This document shows, one piece after another, positions 17,582 to 27,950 of a DNA stretch of 64,000 nt. Source of the stretch: Pseudomonas cremoricolorata DSM 17059 = NBRC 16634 (GTDB taxonomy: Bacteria > Pseudomonadota > Gammaproteobacteria > Pseudomonadales > Pseudomonadaceae); contig NZ_AUEA01000009.1 of the NCBI RefSeq assembly GCF_000425745.1, positions 124,001-188,000 of the forward strand, given 5' to 3'. The notes under the pieces are model-generated. The model did not search any database and was not told the DNA's origin. It saw only the letters and a list, made by a program, of their open reading frames with translations. Position 1 is the stretch's first letter, and every line of letters starts with the position of its first letter. Made by a program: the position numbers and the translations under genes.

Positions 17582-19291
17582 ATGCGTATCGAACCCCGTG
17601 CACTGCCTTCACCGTTGCCATCACTTGGCAATCTGCCGCCGCTGCTGACTCGCCTGTACGCCGCCCGTGGCGTGCAGAGCGAAGCCGAACTGGATAAAAC
17701 CTTCAAGCATCTGCTGTCGTACGAGCGGCTCAAAGGCATCGATGCCGCGGTGCAATTGCTGGTCGAGGCCATCGACCAGCGCCAGCGCATCCTCATCGTC
17801 GGGGATTTCGACGCCGATGGCGCCACCGCCAGCACGGTCGGGGTACTGGGCCTGCGCATGTTGGGCGCCGCCGAGGTCGACTACCTGGTGCCGAACCGCT
17901 TCGAGTACGGCTACGGCCTGACCCCGGAGATCGTCGAAGTCGCCCTGCAGCGTCAGCCGCAGTTGCTGATGACGGTCGACAACGGCATCTCCAGCGTCGA
18001 AGGCGTGGCCGCGGCCAAGGCGGCGGGGCTCAAGGTGCTGGTCACCGACCACCACTTGCCAGGCCCGCAACTGCCCGCCGCCGACGCCATCGTCAACCCC
18101 AACCAGCCCGGTTGCGAGTTCCCCAGCAAGGCCCTGGCCGGCGTCGGGGTGATCTTCTACGTGCTGATGGCGTTGCGGGCGCAGTTGCGCACGCTGGGTC
18201 GCTACGGCGAGCAGGCGCAACCAGACCTGCGCGAACTGCTCGACCTGGTGGCGTTGGGCAGCGTGGCCGACGTGGTGCCGCTGGATGCAAACAATCGGAT
18301 TCTGGTCCATCAGGGTCTGCAACGCATTCGTGAGGGGCGCGCGCGGCCGGGCATCAAGGCGATTCTCGAAGTGGCGCGGCGTGAGCCTGGGCGCATCACC
18401 TCCACCGACCTGGGCTTCATCCTCGGCCCACGGCTGAACGCTGCCGGACGCCTGGACGACATGAGCCTGGGCATCGAGTGCCTGCTGTGCGATGACCCGG
18501 GCCTGGCCCTGGATATGGCCCAGCAACTGGACGGCCTCAACCAGGACCGCAAGTCGATCGAGCAGGGCATGCAGCGCGAAGCCCTGGCCCAGCTCAAGGA
18601 CCTGCCGCTGGAGGACATGCCCTACGGCCTGTGCCTGTTCGAGGCCGAATGGCACCAGGGGGTGATCGGCATCCTCGCCTCGCGACTGAAAGAGCGTTAC
18701 CACCGGCCGACCATCGCCTTCGCCGACGCTGGCGAGGGCATGCTCAAGGGGTCGGCGCGCTCGATTCCGGGGTTGCATATCCGTGACGCGCTGGATGCGG
18801 TGGCCGCCCGCCATCCGGCGCTGATCAGCAAGTTCGGCGGGCATGCCATGGCCGCGGGCCTGTCGCTGCCCAGCGAGCACTTCACTGATTTTGCCAAGGC
18901 CTTCGATGCCGAGGTGCGCCGACAATTGGTGGAGGACGACCTGACCGGTCGATTGCTCTCCGATGGCACCTTGGCGGTGGAGGAATTTCACCTTGACCTG
19001 GCCCGTGCGCTGCGCAATGCCGGGCCGTGGGGGCAGCATTTCCCCGAGCCGCTGTTCCATGGCGTGTTCCAGCTGGTCGAGCAGCGCATCGTCGGTGAGC
19101 GCCATCTGAAGGTGGTGCTCAAGAGCGAATGCGGCTCGCTGCGCCTGGACGGCATCGCCTTTGGCGTCGATCGTGAAGTGTGGCCCAACCCCAGCGTGCG
19201 CTGGGTCGAGCTGGCCTACAAGCTGGACGTCAACGAGTTTCGCGGCAATGAAAGCGTGCAACTGCTGATCGCCCATATCGAACCGCGCTGA
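17582..19291 (+). CDS. recJ: single-stranded-DNA 5'-3' exonuclease RecJ
   Basis: A 569-residue DHH-family exonuclease used in recombination repair (RecF pathway) and mismatch repair. Metal-binding motifs are visible: GDFDADG near residue 78, the VTDHH box, the later GSVADVVPLDANNR and the DHHA1 segment SKFGGHAMAAGL. The C-terminal OB fold covers about 455-569. The length is standard. A GC-rich compound stem-loop follows the stop. Confidence 0.95.
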   Translation: MRIEPRALPSPLPSLGNLPPLLTRLYAARGVQSEAELDKTFKHLLSYERLKGIDAAVQLLVEAIDQRQRILIVGDFDADGATASTVGVLGLRMLGAAEVDYLVPNRFEYGYGLTPEIVEVALQRQPQLLMTVDNGISSVEGVAAAKAAGLKVLVTDHHLPGPQLPAADAIVNPNQPGCEFPSKALAGVGVIFYVLMALRAQLRTLGRYGEQAQPDLRELLDLVALGSVADVVPLDANNRILVHQGLQRIREGRARPGIKAILEVARREPGRITSTDLGFILGPRLNAAGRLDDMSLGIECLLCDDPGLALDMAQQLDGLNQDRKSIEQGMQREALAQLKDLPLEDMPYGLCLFEAEWHQGVIGILASRLKERYHRPTIAFADAGEGMLKGSARSIPGLHIRDALDAVAARHPALISKFGGHAMAAGLSLPSEHFTDFAKAFDAEVRRQLVEDDLTGRLLSDGTLAVEEFHLDLARALRNAGPWGQHFPEPLFHGVFQLVEQRIVGERHLKVVLKSECGSLRLDGIAFGVDREVWPNPSVRWVELAYKLDVNEFRGNESVQLLIAHIEPR

Positions 19292-19337
19292 GCCCAGGCA
19301 CCTGGCCGGTCTCGGCCCGCGCAGGCCGAGGCTGGGC
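19292..19337 (+). terminator. compound stem-loop after recJ
   Basis: An outer GCCCAG/CTGGGC pairing encloses an inner TCGGCC/GGCCGA hairpin, directly after the recJ stop. It is followed by AAATCC rather than Ts, so termination strength is doubtful. Confidence 0.35.
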
Positions 19338-19456
19338 AAATCCGCGGGAACCATTGGCCGGGGCAAACTGGTCTAGTCTCACAGGAGCGGCACCGGATCG
19401 AGGGGATTGACGAGTGTCCGGGTCGCATTTCTTCTTGGAGTCATGGGAGGTCTTTC

Positions 19457-20563
19457 ATGAGCCTGCTGCTAGAGCCCTACACCCTGCGTCAGCTGACCCT
19501 GCCCAACCGCATTGCCGTATCACCGATGTGCCAGTACTCGGCGCTCGATGGCCTGGCCAACGACTGGCACCTGGTGCATCTGGGCAGCCGCGCGGTCGGG
19601 GGCGCGGGACTGGTCATCGCCGAAGCCACGGCGGTGACGGCCGATGGTCGTATCACCGCAGAAGACCTTGGCCTGTGGAACGACGAACAGATCGCGCCGC
19701 TGCAACGGGTCACCCGTTTCATCACCGCGCAAGGCAGTATCCCCGGCGTGCAACTGGCCCATGCCGGGCGCAAGGCCAGCACCCATCGGCCGTGGCTGGG
19801 CAAGCATGGCAGCCTCAGCGCAGAGGAGGGCGGCTGGCAGCCGGTCGGTCCTTCGCCGATTGCCTTCGACCCTGAACATGCCGCGCCGCGCGAGTTGAGC
19901 GAGCACGACATTGCCGAGGTCGTGCAGGCCTTTACCGACGCTGCGCGCCGCGCCCTGGCCGCAGGCTTCAAGGTGGTCGAGGTGCATGCCGCGCACGGCT
20001 ACCTGCTGCACCAATTCCTGTCGCCGCTGAGCAACCAGCGCCGCGACCAATACGGCAGCTGCTTCGAAAATCGCATCCGCCTGACCCTTGAAGTGACCCA
20101 GGCCGTACGTGACGTCTGGCCAGCCGAGCTGCCGTTGTTCGTGCGCGTGTCGGCTACCGATTGGGTGGAGGACGGCTGGAACCCTGATGAAACCGTGGAA
20201 CTTGCCAGGCGCCTGCGCGCCATCGGTGTCGACCTGATCGACGTCTCCTCGGGCGGCACCTCGGTCAACGCCGAGATTCCCACCGGCCCGGGTTACCAGA
20301 CTCGCTTCGCCGAGCGGGTGCGCAAGGAGTCGGAAATCGCCACCGGCACCGTTGGCATGATCACCGAGCCGGCCCAGGCCGAACACATCCTGCGCACCGG
20401 CCAGGCCGATCTGATCTTCCTTGCCCGCGAGCTGCTGCGCGACCCTTACTGGCCGCTGCATGCTGATGATGACTTGGGCGGACACAAGGCCACCTGGCCC
20501 GCGCAGTACCAGCGTGCCACCAGTCGTTCCAGCCCGATCCACGAGTCAGACCTGCGCGACTGA
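19457..20563 (+). CDS. Old Yellow Enzyme family NADH:flavin oxidoreductase
   Basis: A 368-residue FMN-dependent ene-reductase of the YqjM/XenA subgroup. Subgroup markers are C25 and Y27 in SPMCQYSA, the catalytic pair H177 and H180 in VHAAHGYLLHQF, and AHAGRKAS. Members reduce activated C=C bonds and nitro compounds. It differs enough from well-studied P. putida XenA that I give no symbol. The gene stands alone between recJ and the DUF533 gene, each with its own flanking gap. Confidence 0.9.
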   Translation: MSLLLEPYTLRQLTLPNRIAVSPMCQYSALDGLANDWHLVHLGSRAVGGAGLVIAEATAVTADGRITAEDLGLWNDEQIAPLQRVTRFITAQGSIPGVQLAHAGRKASTHRPWLGKHGSLSAEEGGWQPVGPSPIAFDPEHAAPRELSEHDIAEVVQAFTDAARRALAAGFKVVEVHAAHGYLLHQFLSPLSNQRRDQYGSCFENRIRLTLEVTQAVRDVWPAELPLFVRVSATDWVEDGWNPDETVELARRLRAIGVDLIDVSSGGTSVNAEIPTGPGYQTRFAERVRKESEIATGTVGMITEPAQAEHILRTGQADLIFLARELLRDPYWPLHADDDLGGHKATWPAQYQRATSRSSPIHESDLRD

Positions 20564-20590
20564 CCTGTCGCGGCCCACGCCGTTGTCAGC

Positions 20591-20614
20591 GGCACGTTCC
20601 TGATGGAGCGTGCC
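20591..20614 (+). terminator. stem-loop after the Old Yellow Enzyme gene
   Basis: A ten-base stem (GGCACGTTCC with GGAGCGTGCC, one G-T pair) and TGAT loop, 27 bases past the stop. There is no T-run, so it may be a Rho-dependent or mRNA-protecting hairpin. Confidence 0.35.
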
Positions 20615-20733
20615 GGCGCCACGGCAACATCCAGACGCACATCTCGCCACCCGCCCGGCGCTCGCCAGAGAACCGGGTGCGGGTCTGCCTGTCCGATCCT
20701 GAGCATGATTCCCTTGTCCATGGAGACGCTGGC

Positions 20734-21420
20734 ATGAATACGCGTGGCTTGCTCGATCAACTGCTCAAATCCGGTCAGGACCTGCTTCAACAGCACACTG
20801 GCAAAGGCTCAGGCTCGGGCTCCGGATTGGGTTCCGGGCTGGGTGGTCTGTTGTCGGGTGTCGGAGGCAAGGCACTGGGCGCCGGAGCGCTCGGTGCACT
20901 GCTGGGCAACAAGAAGACCCGCAAGCTCGGTGGCAAGGTCATCACCTACGGCGGCCTGGCCGCGCTGGGTGTACTGGCCTACAAGGCCTACGGCAATTGG
21001 CAGGCCAAACAGGCCGGCGCGCCTCAGCGCGAGCCGCAGACCGTCGACCGCCTGCCAGCCGCTGAAGCCGAACAGCACAGCCAGGCCGTGTTGCGCGCGC
21101 TGGTGGCTGCAGCCAAGGCCGATGGCCATGTCGATGAGCGCGAACGCGAGCTGATCGAGGGCGAATTCACCCGCCTGGACAGCGACGCCGAGCTGCGCCA
21201 GTGGTTGCACACCGAACTGAACAAGCCGCTGGACCCGGCGGACGTGGCACTCGCTGCACAAACCCCGGAAATGGCCGCCGAGATGTACCTTGCCAGCCTG
21301 ATGATGGTCGATCAGGAAAACTTCATGGAGCGCGCCTACCTGGACGAGCTGGCCAGGCAACTGCGCCTCGACCCGGACCTGCGCCAGGAACTGGAAGCGC
21401 AGCGTCAGTTGGCGGGGTGA
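20734..21420 (+). CDS. DUF533 / TerB-like inner membrane-associated protein
   Basis: A 228-residue protein resembling E. coli YebE. A glycine/serine-rich N-terminal region (about 25-60, with GSGSGSGLGSGLGGLLSG) leads to a hydrophobic segment (about 68-85) and a C-terminal TerB-like helical domain with acidic AAKADGHVDEREREL and the DQENFMERAYLDELA segment. TerB-like domains bind divalent metal at membranes. The ATG at 20734 is chosen because it follows GGAGACGCTGGC; sequence before it lacks the domain. Confidence 0.8.
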   Translation: MNTRGLLDQLLKSGQDLLQQHTGKGSGSGSGLGSGLGGLLSGVGGKALGAGALGALLGNKKTRKLGGKVITYGGLAALGVLAYKAYGNWQAKQAGAPQREPQTVDRLPAAEAEQHSQAVLRALVAAAKADGHVDERERELIEGEFTRLDSDAELRQWLHTELNKPLDPADVALAAQTPEMAAEMYLASLMMVDQENFMERAYLDELARQLRLDPDLRQELEAQRQLAG

Positions 21421-21569
21421 TCGTGGGTGGGGCAGGGCTGGGCTGCGGTTGACCTGTTTTGTAGGAGCCAATCCCTTCAAACCGGGAATTTCTCCCGGAA
21501 TTACGTAGGAACCCTGGGCTATACTCTGGCGATTTTTCCCCGCTCGTAGAGTATTTCCGAGGGCTGACT

Positions 21570-23192
21570 GTGAAGAACTGGACCATGCGCCAACGGATCC
21601 TGGCGAGTTTCGCCGTGATCATCGCCATCATGTTGCTGATGATCGTGGCGGCCTATTCGCGCCTGGTGGCCATCGAAGCCAGTGAAGAGGCGGTCGGCTC
21701 GGACAGCATTCCCGGGGTCTACTACAGCTCGATGATCCGCAGCGCCTGGGTCGACAGCTATGTCAGCAGTCAGCAACTGGTGGGCCTGTCGCGTCATCGC
21801 GAGATCAGCAACGCCGACGTCGAGATGTTCAAGAGCTTCGAAGAGCGCTTGCGCCAGTCGATGGCCAGCTACCAACGCACCATCCGCAGCAGCGAAGACC
21901 AGGTCAGCTATGAAGCCTTCGTGGCCATGGAGCAGCAGTACGTCGGCCTGGTCAATCAGGTGCTGCAAGCCTACCGCGAGCAGAACTACGTGGAAGCCGA
22001 ACGGCTGATCATCGAAGTGCTGACGCCGGTCTGGGTGGAGGGGCGGCGGCACCTGAACGAAGTCATCGAGCGCAACCGCGACCGCGCCAACCAGGCCACC
22101 AGCGACATCGTCGCTGCGGTAGCCACGGCCAAGGTGAGCATGATGGTGTCGCTGGCCCTGGCCATTCTCGCTGCGGGCATCTGTGGCCTGCTGCTGATGC
22201 GGGCGATCTTCGACCCGATGCACAAGATCGTCCAGGCCCTCGACCGGCTGCGCTCGGGCGACCTGAGCATGCGCCTGAACCTATCGCGCAAGGACGAATT
22301 CGGCGCCATCGAAACCGGTTTCAACGAAATGGCCGAGGCGCTCGCCAGCCTGGTGTCACAGGCTCAGCGCTCGTCGGTGCAGGTGACCACCTCGGTAACC
22401 GAAATCGCTGCCACCTCCAAGCAGCAGCAGGCCACGGCCACCGAAACCGCCGCGACCACCACCGAAATCGGCGCCACCTCGCGCGAGATCGCCGCCACCT
22501 CGCGTGACCTGGTGCGCACCATGAGCGAAGTCACCGGGGCCGCCGACCAGGCCTCGAGCCTGGCCGGTGCCGGCCAGCAGGGCCTGGCGCGCATGGAAGA
22601 CACCATGCATCAGGTAATGGGCGCCGCCGAGCTGGTCAACGCCAAGCTGGGCATCCTCAACGAGAAGGCCGGCAACATCAATCAGGTGGTGGTGACCATC
22701 GTCAAGGTCGCCGACCAGACCAACCTGCTCTCGCTCAACGCCGCCATCGAGGCCGAAAAGGCCGGCGAGTACGGCCGCGGTTTCGCCGTGGTCGCCACCG
22801 AAGTGCGTCGCCTGGCCGACCAGACTGCGGTCGCCACCTACGACATCGAGCAAATGGTGCGCGAGATCCAGTCGGCGGTATCGGCGGGGGTGATGGGCAT
22901 GGACAAGTTCTCCGAGGAGGTGCGCCGCGGCATGTTCGAAGTGACCCAGGTCGGTGAGCAACTGACGCAGATCATCCATCAGGTCCAGGCCCTGGCCCCG
23001 CGGGTGCTGATGGTCAACGAAGGCATGCAGGCCCAGGCCACCGGTGCCGAGCAGATCAACCAGGCGCTGGCCCAGCTCAGCGATGCCAGCACGCAGACGG
23101 TCGAGTCGCTGCGCCAGGCCAGCTTCGCCATCGACGAGCTGAGCCAGGTGGCCGCGGGCCTGCGCGGCGGCGTGTCGCGCTTCAAAGTCTGA
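21570..23192 (+). CDS. wspA: surface-sensing chemoreceptor WspA
   Basis: A 540-residue methyl-accepting chemotaxis protein heading the wsp operon. Membrane segments flank a periplasmic helical sensor: TM1 about 10-30, sensor about 31-185, TM2 about 188-212, then HAMP (to about 265) and a signalling coiled coil with the hairpin tip [20 protein letters not shown]. It starts with GTG at 21570 after TTTCCGAGGG. A TATACT -10 box lies at 21520-21525 with no good -35. In P. aeruginosa WspA responds to surface contact and forms lateral clusters. It drives kinase WspE here by inference from the complete gene set. Confidence 0.93.
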   Translation: MKNWTMRQRILASFAVIIAIMLLMIVAAYSRLVAIEASEEAVGSDSIPGVYYSSMIRSAWVDSYVSSQQLVGLSRHREISNADVEMFKSFEERLRQSMASYQRTIRSSEDQVSYEAFVAMEQQYVGLVNQVLQAYREQNYVEAERLIIEVLTPVWVEGRRHLNEVIERNRDRANQATSDIVAAVATAKVSMMVSLALAILAAGICGLLLMRAIFDPMHKIVQALDRLRSGDLSMRLNLSRKDEFGAIETGFNEMAEALASLVSQAQRSSVQVTTSVTEIAATSKQQQATATETAATTTEIGATSREIAATSRDLVRTMSEVTGAADQASSLAGAGQQGLARMEDTMHQVMGAAELVNAKLGILNEKAGNINQVVVTIVKVADQTNLLSLNAAIEAEKAGEYGRGFAVVATEVRRLADQTAVATYDIEQMVREIQSAVSAGVMGMDKFSEEVRRGMFEVTQVGEQLTQIIHQVQALAPRVLMVNEGMQAQATGAEQINQALAQLSDASTQTVESLRQASFAIDELSQVAAGLRGGVSRFKV

Positions 23193-23199
23193 GCAGGCC

Positions 23200-23721
23200 A
23201 TGAGCGAACCCCGGGGTGCAGTGGTCGAGGCGGGCGCACGTCAGAGTGCGTTGTACCTGCTGTTTCGGCTTGGCCGAGAACGCTTCGCGCTGGATGTGCG
23301 CGAGGTCGTCGAGGTGCTTCACCACCGCCCGCTCAAGCCGATTGCCCAGGCGCCTGCCTGGGTCGCCGGGGTGCTCGCCCATCGCGGCCTGTTGCTGCCG
23401 GTGATCGACCTGGCGCAACTGACTTTCGCCGTGCCTTCGCGTCAGCGCACCAGCACGCGCCTGGTGCTGGTGCACTATCGACCCCGCGACGGCCGTGACC
23501 TGCAACTGGGGCTGATCCTGGAGCAGGCCAGCCAGACCCTGCGCTGCGCCCCGGATGAGTTTCAGCCCTATGGCCTGGACAACCGTGAGGCGCCGTACCT
23601 GGGCCCGGTGCGCCAGGACGCTGAAGGCCTGCTGCAACGCATCCAGGTCGATGAGCTGCTGCCTGAAGCCGTGCGCCTGCAGCTGTATCCCCTCGGCAAC
23701 GAGCAGCTAGCCCATGAGTGA
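23200..23721 (+). CDS. wspB: CheW-like coupling protein WspB
   Basis: A 173-residue CheW-domain protein linking receptor WspA to kinase WspE. CheW-type features are LLFRLGRERFALDVREVVEVL, the WVAGVLAHRGLLLPVIDLA turn and a beta-rich end. It starts 8 bases after wspA and its 3' end overlaps wspC by 8 bases, consistent with tight co-translation. Confidence 0.9.
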   Translation: MSEPRGAVVEAGARQSALYLLFRLGRERFALDVREVVEVLHHRPLKPIAQAPAWVAGVLAHRGLLLPVIDLAQLTFAVPSRQRTSTRLVLVHYRPRDGRDLQLGLILEQASQTLRCAPDEFQPYGLDNREAPYLGPVRQDAEGLLQRIQVDELLPEAVRLQLYPLGNEQLAHE

Positions 23722-24997
23722 CAACCGCTTTCACCGTTTTCTGCAACAGCGTATCGGCCTCGATGTCGAGTCGGTCGGCGCGGCAATGGTCGAGCGTGCC
23801 CTGCGCCAGCGCAGCGGCGCGGTGCAGGCGCGCGATCTGGACGACTACTGGCTGCACTTGCAGCAGTCGGCGACCGAGCAGCAGGCATTGATCGAGGCGG
23901 TGATCGTTCCGGAAACCTGGTTCTTCCGCTATCCCGAATCCTTCGCCGCGCTGGCCAGCCTGGCACACAAGCGCCAGGGCGAACTGGCCGGCGCCCGGCC
24001 GCTGCGTCTTCTGAGCCTGCCCTGTTCGACCGGCGAAGAGCCCTATTCGATTGCCATGGCGCTGCTCGACAGCGGTCTTGCCGCGGGCAGCTTCAGTGTC
24101 GAGGCAATGGACATCAGCCCGCTGTCGATCGCCAGGGCGCAACAGGCCGTGTATGGCCGCAACTCGTTCCGCGGCAGCGAACTGGCGTTCCGTGAACGGC
24201 ATTTCGATGTGGGCGAGGAGGGTTACCGGCTCAGCGAGCGGGTGCGCGAGCAGGTCAGGCTGCAGGTCGGCAATGTGCTCGACCCGGCGCTGCGCGGCCG
24301 CGAAGGGCTGTACGACTTCGTGTTCTGCCGCAACCTGCTGATCTATTTCGATGTGCCGACCCAGCAGCGGGTGTTCGAAGTGCTCAAACAACTGATGCAC
24401 GCCAGCGGCGTGTTGTTCATCGGCCCGGCCGAGGGCAGCCTGCTGGCGCGCCTGGGCATGCGTCCGCTGGGCATCGCCCAATCGTTCGCCTACGTGCGCC
24501 ACAGCCAGCCGCCGGTGGTTGCCGCAGCGCTGCCCAGCGCCCCGGCCAAGCCTGTCGCTAGCTGGGCGGCAGCGCCTGCCGCGCCGGCACCTGCGACACC
24601 TGCGCCACCTGCGCCACGTGCGCTGCATCGCGCGCGGCCGGCGCCGCTGGTCGAGCCAGCTCCCGCCCCGGCGCCGGTCGGCGAGGCGGCGCTGCTGGCG
24701 CAGATCACCCGTCAGGCCAATGCCGGCGAGAGCCGTGAAGCGCAGGCCAGTTGCCTACGCTACTTGCAGCAATTCGCCCCGCACGCCCAGGTGTATTACT
24801 GGCTCGGCCTGCTCAGCGATACCCAGGGCGATGCCGCCCAGGCCATCGGCCATTACCGCAAGGCGCTGTACCTGCAGCCGCAGCACCCCGAGGCGCTGAT
24901 GCACCTGGCGACTTTGCTCGCGGCCCAGGGTGATGCGGTCGGTGCGCGGCGCCTGCAGGAACGTGCGGCACGGGCCGGACGGGAGCCTGAACGATGA
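23714..24997 (+). CDS. wspC: CheR-type receptor methyltransferase WspC
   Basis: A 427-residue SAM-dependent methyltransferase that methylates WspA glutamates to tune sensitivity. The CheR core shows EAVIVPETWFFRYPE, the SAM-binding LSLPCSTGEEPYSIAMAL, and FVFCRNLLIYFD. An Ala/Pro-rich linker (about 275-320) joins a C-terminal TPR-like region (about 325-427), the arrangement known for WspC. It overlaps wspD by 4 bases (ATGA). Confidence 0.92.
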   Translation: MSDNRFHRFLQQRIGLDVESVGAAMVERALRQRSGAVQARDLDDYWLHLQQSATEQQALIEAVIVPETWFFRYPESFAALASLAHKRQGELAGARPLRLLSLPCSTGEEPYSIAMALLDSGLAAGSFSVEAMDISPLSIARAQQAVYGRNSFRGSELAFRERHFDVGEEGYRLSERVREQVRLQVGNVLDPALRGREGLYDFVFCRNLLIYFDVPTQQRVFEVLKQLMHASGVLFIGPAEGSLLARLGMRPLGIAQSFAYVRHSQPPVVAAALPSAPAKPVASWAAAPAAPAPATPAPPAPRALHRARPAPLVEPAPAPAPVGEAALLAQITRQANAGESREAQASCLRYLQQFAPHAQVYYWLGLLSDTQGDAAQAIGHYRKALYLQPQHPEALMHLATLLAAQGDAVGARRLQERAARAGREPER

Positions 24998-25659
24998 TCG
25001 ATAGCGATTCGGCTGGGGTGCTGGCGCAGGGCGATGAAGCCATTGACGATTGCTGGAACCGCATCGGCGTGCGCGGCGACAAGCAGTGCCCGCTGCTGGC
25101 GCGACACATTCACTGCCGCAACTGCGAGGTGTATGCCGCAGCGGCTACACGGCTGCTCGACCGCTACGCCCTGATGACCGACGAGCAAGCGCCGGCTCCG
25201 GCCGAGGTGGCCAGCGCAACGGGCCGCTCGATGCTGCTGCTGCGCCTGGGCGAGGAATGGTTGGCGTTGGCCACCGCAAGCCTTGCCGAGATCGCCCCGA
25301 CGCAGACCGTGCACGCCTTGCCGCACCAGCGTTCGCGGGCCTTGCAAGGGGTGGTCAATGTGCGCGGTGCGCTGGTGCCATGCCTGTCGCTGGCGCAACT
25401 GCTGGAGATCGATGCCAGCGCAGCGCCCGAGCGTGCTACACGCAGCCTGCCGCGCATGTTGATCCTCGCCGCCGACGGCGGCCCGGTGGTGCTGCCGGTG
25501 GATGAGGTGGATGGCATCCACCGCCTCGACCCGACGCGCCTGTCGACAGACCCTTCATCGGCAGCGTTCACCTTGGCCGTATTGCACTGGCGCGGACGCA
25601 GCGTGCGGGTGCTGGATGAGCGTCAGCTAATGGCGGCAGTCAAGCGGAGCCTGTCATGA
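24994..25659 (+). CDS. wspD: CheW-like coupling protein WspD
   Basis: A 221-residue second coupling protein. An N-terminal extension (1-65) contains a cysteine cluster in CWNRIGVRGDKQCP and HIHCRNCEVYAAA, then a CheW domain follows (LLLRLGEEWLALATASLAEI, GVVNVRGALVPCLSLAQLL). The two-CheW design (WspB and WspD) is a hallmark of Wsp systems. It overlaps neighbours on both sides by 4 bases. Confidence 0.9.
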   Translation: MIDSDSAGVLAQGDEAIDDCWNRIGVRGDKQCPLLARHIHCRNCEVYAAAATRLLDRYALMTDEQAPAPAEVASATGRSMLLLRLGEEWLALATASLAEIAPTQTVHALPHQRSRALQGVVNVRGALVPCLSLAQLLEIDASAAPERATRSLPRMLILAADGGPVVLPVDEVDGIHRLDPTRLSTDPSSAAFTLAVLHWRGRSVRVLDERQLMAAVKRSLS

Positions 25660-27950
25660 CCCCCGAGCAAATGCGCGATGCCTCGTTGCTCGAACTGTTC
25701 AGCCTGGAAGCCGAGGCGCAGACCCAGGTGCTCAATGCCGGCCTGATGGCGCTGGAGCGCAGTCCGACCCAGGCCGATCAGCTCGAAGCGTGCATGCGCG
25801 CTGCCCACTCGCTCAAGGGCGCGGCGCGCATCGTTGGCATCGATGCCGGGGTCAGCGTCGCCCATGTCATGGAAGATTGCCTGGTGGCGGCGCAGGAAGG
25901 GCGGCTGCGGCTGAGCCCGGAACACATCGATGCGCTGCTGCAAGGCACTGACCTGCTGATGCGCATCGCCACCCCGGCCGATAGCACCAGCGGCGCTGGC
26001 GTGGCGCCGTTTCTGGCGCAGATGGCGGCGCTGCTCGACCCGGGCAGCCTTGCCGGGGCCGCGTGGCCTGCGCCGGCGGTGGCCAGTGCGCCTGTAGCGA
26101 ACACCTCGCCGCCCGCACCCGTCGCGCCCGCTCCTGCACCTGGCGAGCTTTCCGATGTACCGGTGTCGGCGACGCCGCGCCGCACTGGCGCAGGCGAGGG
26201 CGGTGAGCGGGTGTTGCGGGTCACCGCCGATCGGCTCAACAGCCTGCTCGATCTGTCGAGCAAGTCGCTGGTGGAAACCCAGCGTCTGAAACCCTATCTG
26301 GCGACCTTGCAACGCCTCAAGCGCATGCACGGGCAGGGCATGCGCGCCCTCGATGGCCTGCGTGCGCAGCTCGAACTGGGCGGGCAAAGCCCGGAAGTGC
26401 TCGAAGCGCTGGCGCAGACCCAGCGCATGCTCGGCGAAACCCAGGACATCCTCGCCCAGCAGGCGGCCGACCTCGACGAATTCGGCTGGCAGGCCAGCCA
26501 GCGCGCGCAACTGCTCTACGACACGGCGCTGGCCTGTCGCATGCGCCCGTTCGCCGATGTCCTCAGCGGGCAGAGCCGCATGGTTCGCGACCTGGGCCGC
26601 TCGCTGGGCAAGCAGGTGACGCTGCACATCGACGGCGACAAGACCCAGGTCGACCGCGACGTGCTGGAAAAACTCGAAGCGCCGCTGACCCACCTGCTGC
26701 GCAACGCCGTCGACCATGGCATCGAATTGCCCGAGCGGCGCCTGCTGGCCGGCAAGCCCGCTGCCGGCGAAATCCGTCTGCGCGCCTCGCACCAAGCCGG
26801 GCAACTGGTGCTGGAACTCACTGACGACGGCGCCGGCATCGACCTGCAGCGCTTGCGCCAGAGCATCATCGAGCGCGCGCTGTCGCCGGCCGAAACAGTG
26901 ACGCAGATGAGCGAGGCCGAACTGCTGACCTTCCTCTTCCTGCCCGGATTCAGTCTGCGCGACACCGTCACCGAAGTCTCGGGGCGGGGCGTTGGACTGG
27001 ATGCGGTGCAGCACATGGTGCGCAACCTGCGCGGCGCCATCGAGCTGACCCAACAGCCGGGCCACGGCTGTTGCTTCCATATCCAGGTGCCATTGACCCT
27101 GTCGGTGGTGCGCAGCTTGGTGGTCGACGTCGGCGGTGAAGCCTATGCCTTCCCGCTGGCGCACATCGAACGCACCCTCGATGTGGCCGCCGAAGACATC
27201 GTGCAGATCGAAGGGCGTCAGCACTTCTGGCATGAGGGCCGGCACATCGGTTTGGTCGCTGCCAGCCAGTTGCTCAATCGCCCTCCCACCCAGGGCGAGC
27301 GCAGCAGTCTGCGCGTGGTGGTGATCCGCGAGCGCGAGCAACTGTATGGCGTGGCCGTGGAGCGCCTGGTGGGTGAACGGGTGCTGGTGGTGATGCCGCT
27401 CGATGCGCGCCTGGGCAAGGTTCAGGATATTTCCTCCGGGGCGCTGCTCGACGACGGCTCGGTGGTGCTGATCATCGACGTCGAAGACCTCCTGCGCTCG
27501 GTCGAGAAGCTGCTCAGCACCGGCCGACTCGAGCGCATCGAACGCAGTCCGCAGGGCGGCCGCGGGCTGGTGCGCAAGCGCGTGCTGGTGGTCGATGACT
27601 CGCTGACGGTGCGTGAGCTGCAGCGCAAGCTGCTGGGCAACCGCGGCTATGACGTGGCCGTGGCGGTGGATGGCATGGATGGCTGGAACGCCTTGCGCAG
27701 CGAGGACTTCGACCTGTTGATCACCGACATCGACATGCCGCGCATGGACGGTATCGAGCTGGTGACCTTGGTGCGGCGCGACAATCGGTTGCAGTCATTG
27801 CCGGTGATGGTGGTGTCCTACAAGGACCGCGAGGAAGACCGCCGCCGCGGGTTGGATGCTGGCGCCGACTATTATCTGGCCAAGGCCAGCTTCCATGATG
27901 ACGCGCTGCTGGATGCGGTGGTCGAGCTGATTGGAGGGGCGCAAGGATGA
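25656..27950 (+). CDS. wspE: hybrid CheA-type kinase WspE
   Basis: A 764-residue hybrid histidine kinase. Domains: Hpt (1-105) with phospho-site H51 in AAHSLKGAARI, an Ala/Pro linker, dimerisation and ATPase domains (N-box LLRNAVDHGIELPERR, then DDGAGIDL and VSGRGVGLDAV), a CheW-like regulatory domain (about 465-600) and a C-terminal receiver with acceptor D691 in LLITDIDMPRMDG. It phosphorylates WspR and the esterase WspF. Overlaps of 4 bases join it to wspD and wspF. Confidence 0.93.
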   Translation: MTPEQMRDASLLELFSLEAEAQTQVLNAGLMALERSPTQADQLEACMRAAHSLKGAARIVGIDAGVSVAHVMEDCLVAAQEGRLRLSPEHIDALLQGTDLLMRIATPADSTSGAGVAPFLAQMAALLDPGSLAGAAWPAPAVASAPVANTSPPAPVAPAPAPGELSDVPVSATPRRTGAGEGGERVLRVTADRLNSLLDLSSKSLVETQRLKPYLATLQRLKRMHGQGMRALDGLRAQLELGGQSPEVLEALAQTQRMLGETQDILAQQAADLDEFGWQASQRAQLLYDTALACRMRPFADVLSGQSRMVRDLGRSLGKQVTLHIDGDKTQVDRDVLEKLEAPLTHLLRNAVDHGIELPERRLLAGKPAAGEIRLRASHQAGQLVLELTDDGAGIDLQRLRQSIIERALSPAETVTQMSEAELLTFLFLPGFSLRDTVTEVSGRGVGLDAVQHMVRNLRGAIELTQQPGHGCCFHIQVPLTLSVVRSLVVDVGGEAYAFPLAHIERTLDVAAEDIVQIEGRQHFWHEGRHIGLVAASQLLNRPPTQGERSSLRVVVIREREQLYGVAVERLVGERVLVVMPLDARLGKVQDISSGALLDDGSVVLIIDVEDLLRSVEKLLSTGRLERIERSPQGGRGLVRKRVLVVDDSLTVRELQRKLLGNRGYDVAVAVDGMDGWNALRSEDFDLLITDIDMPRMDGIELVTLVRRDNRLQSLPVMVVSYKDREEDRRRGLDAGADYYLAKASFHDDALLDAVVELIGGAQG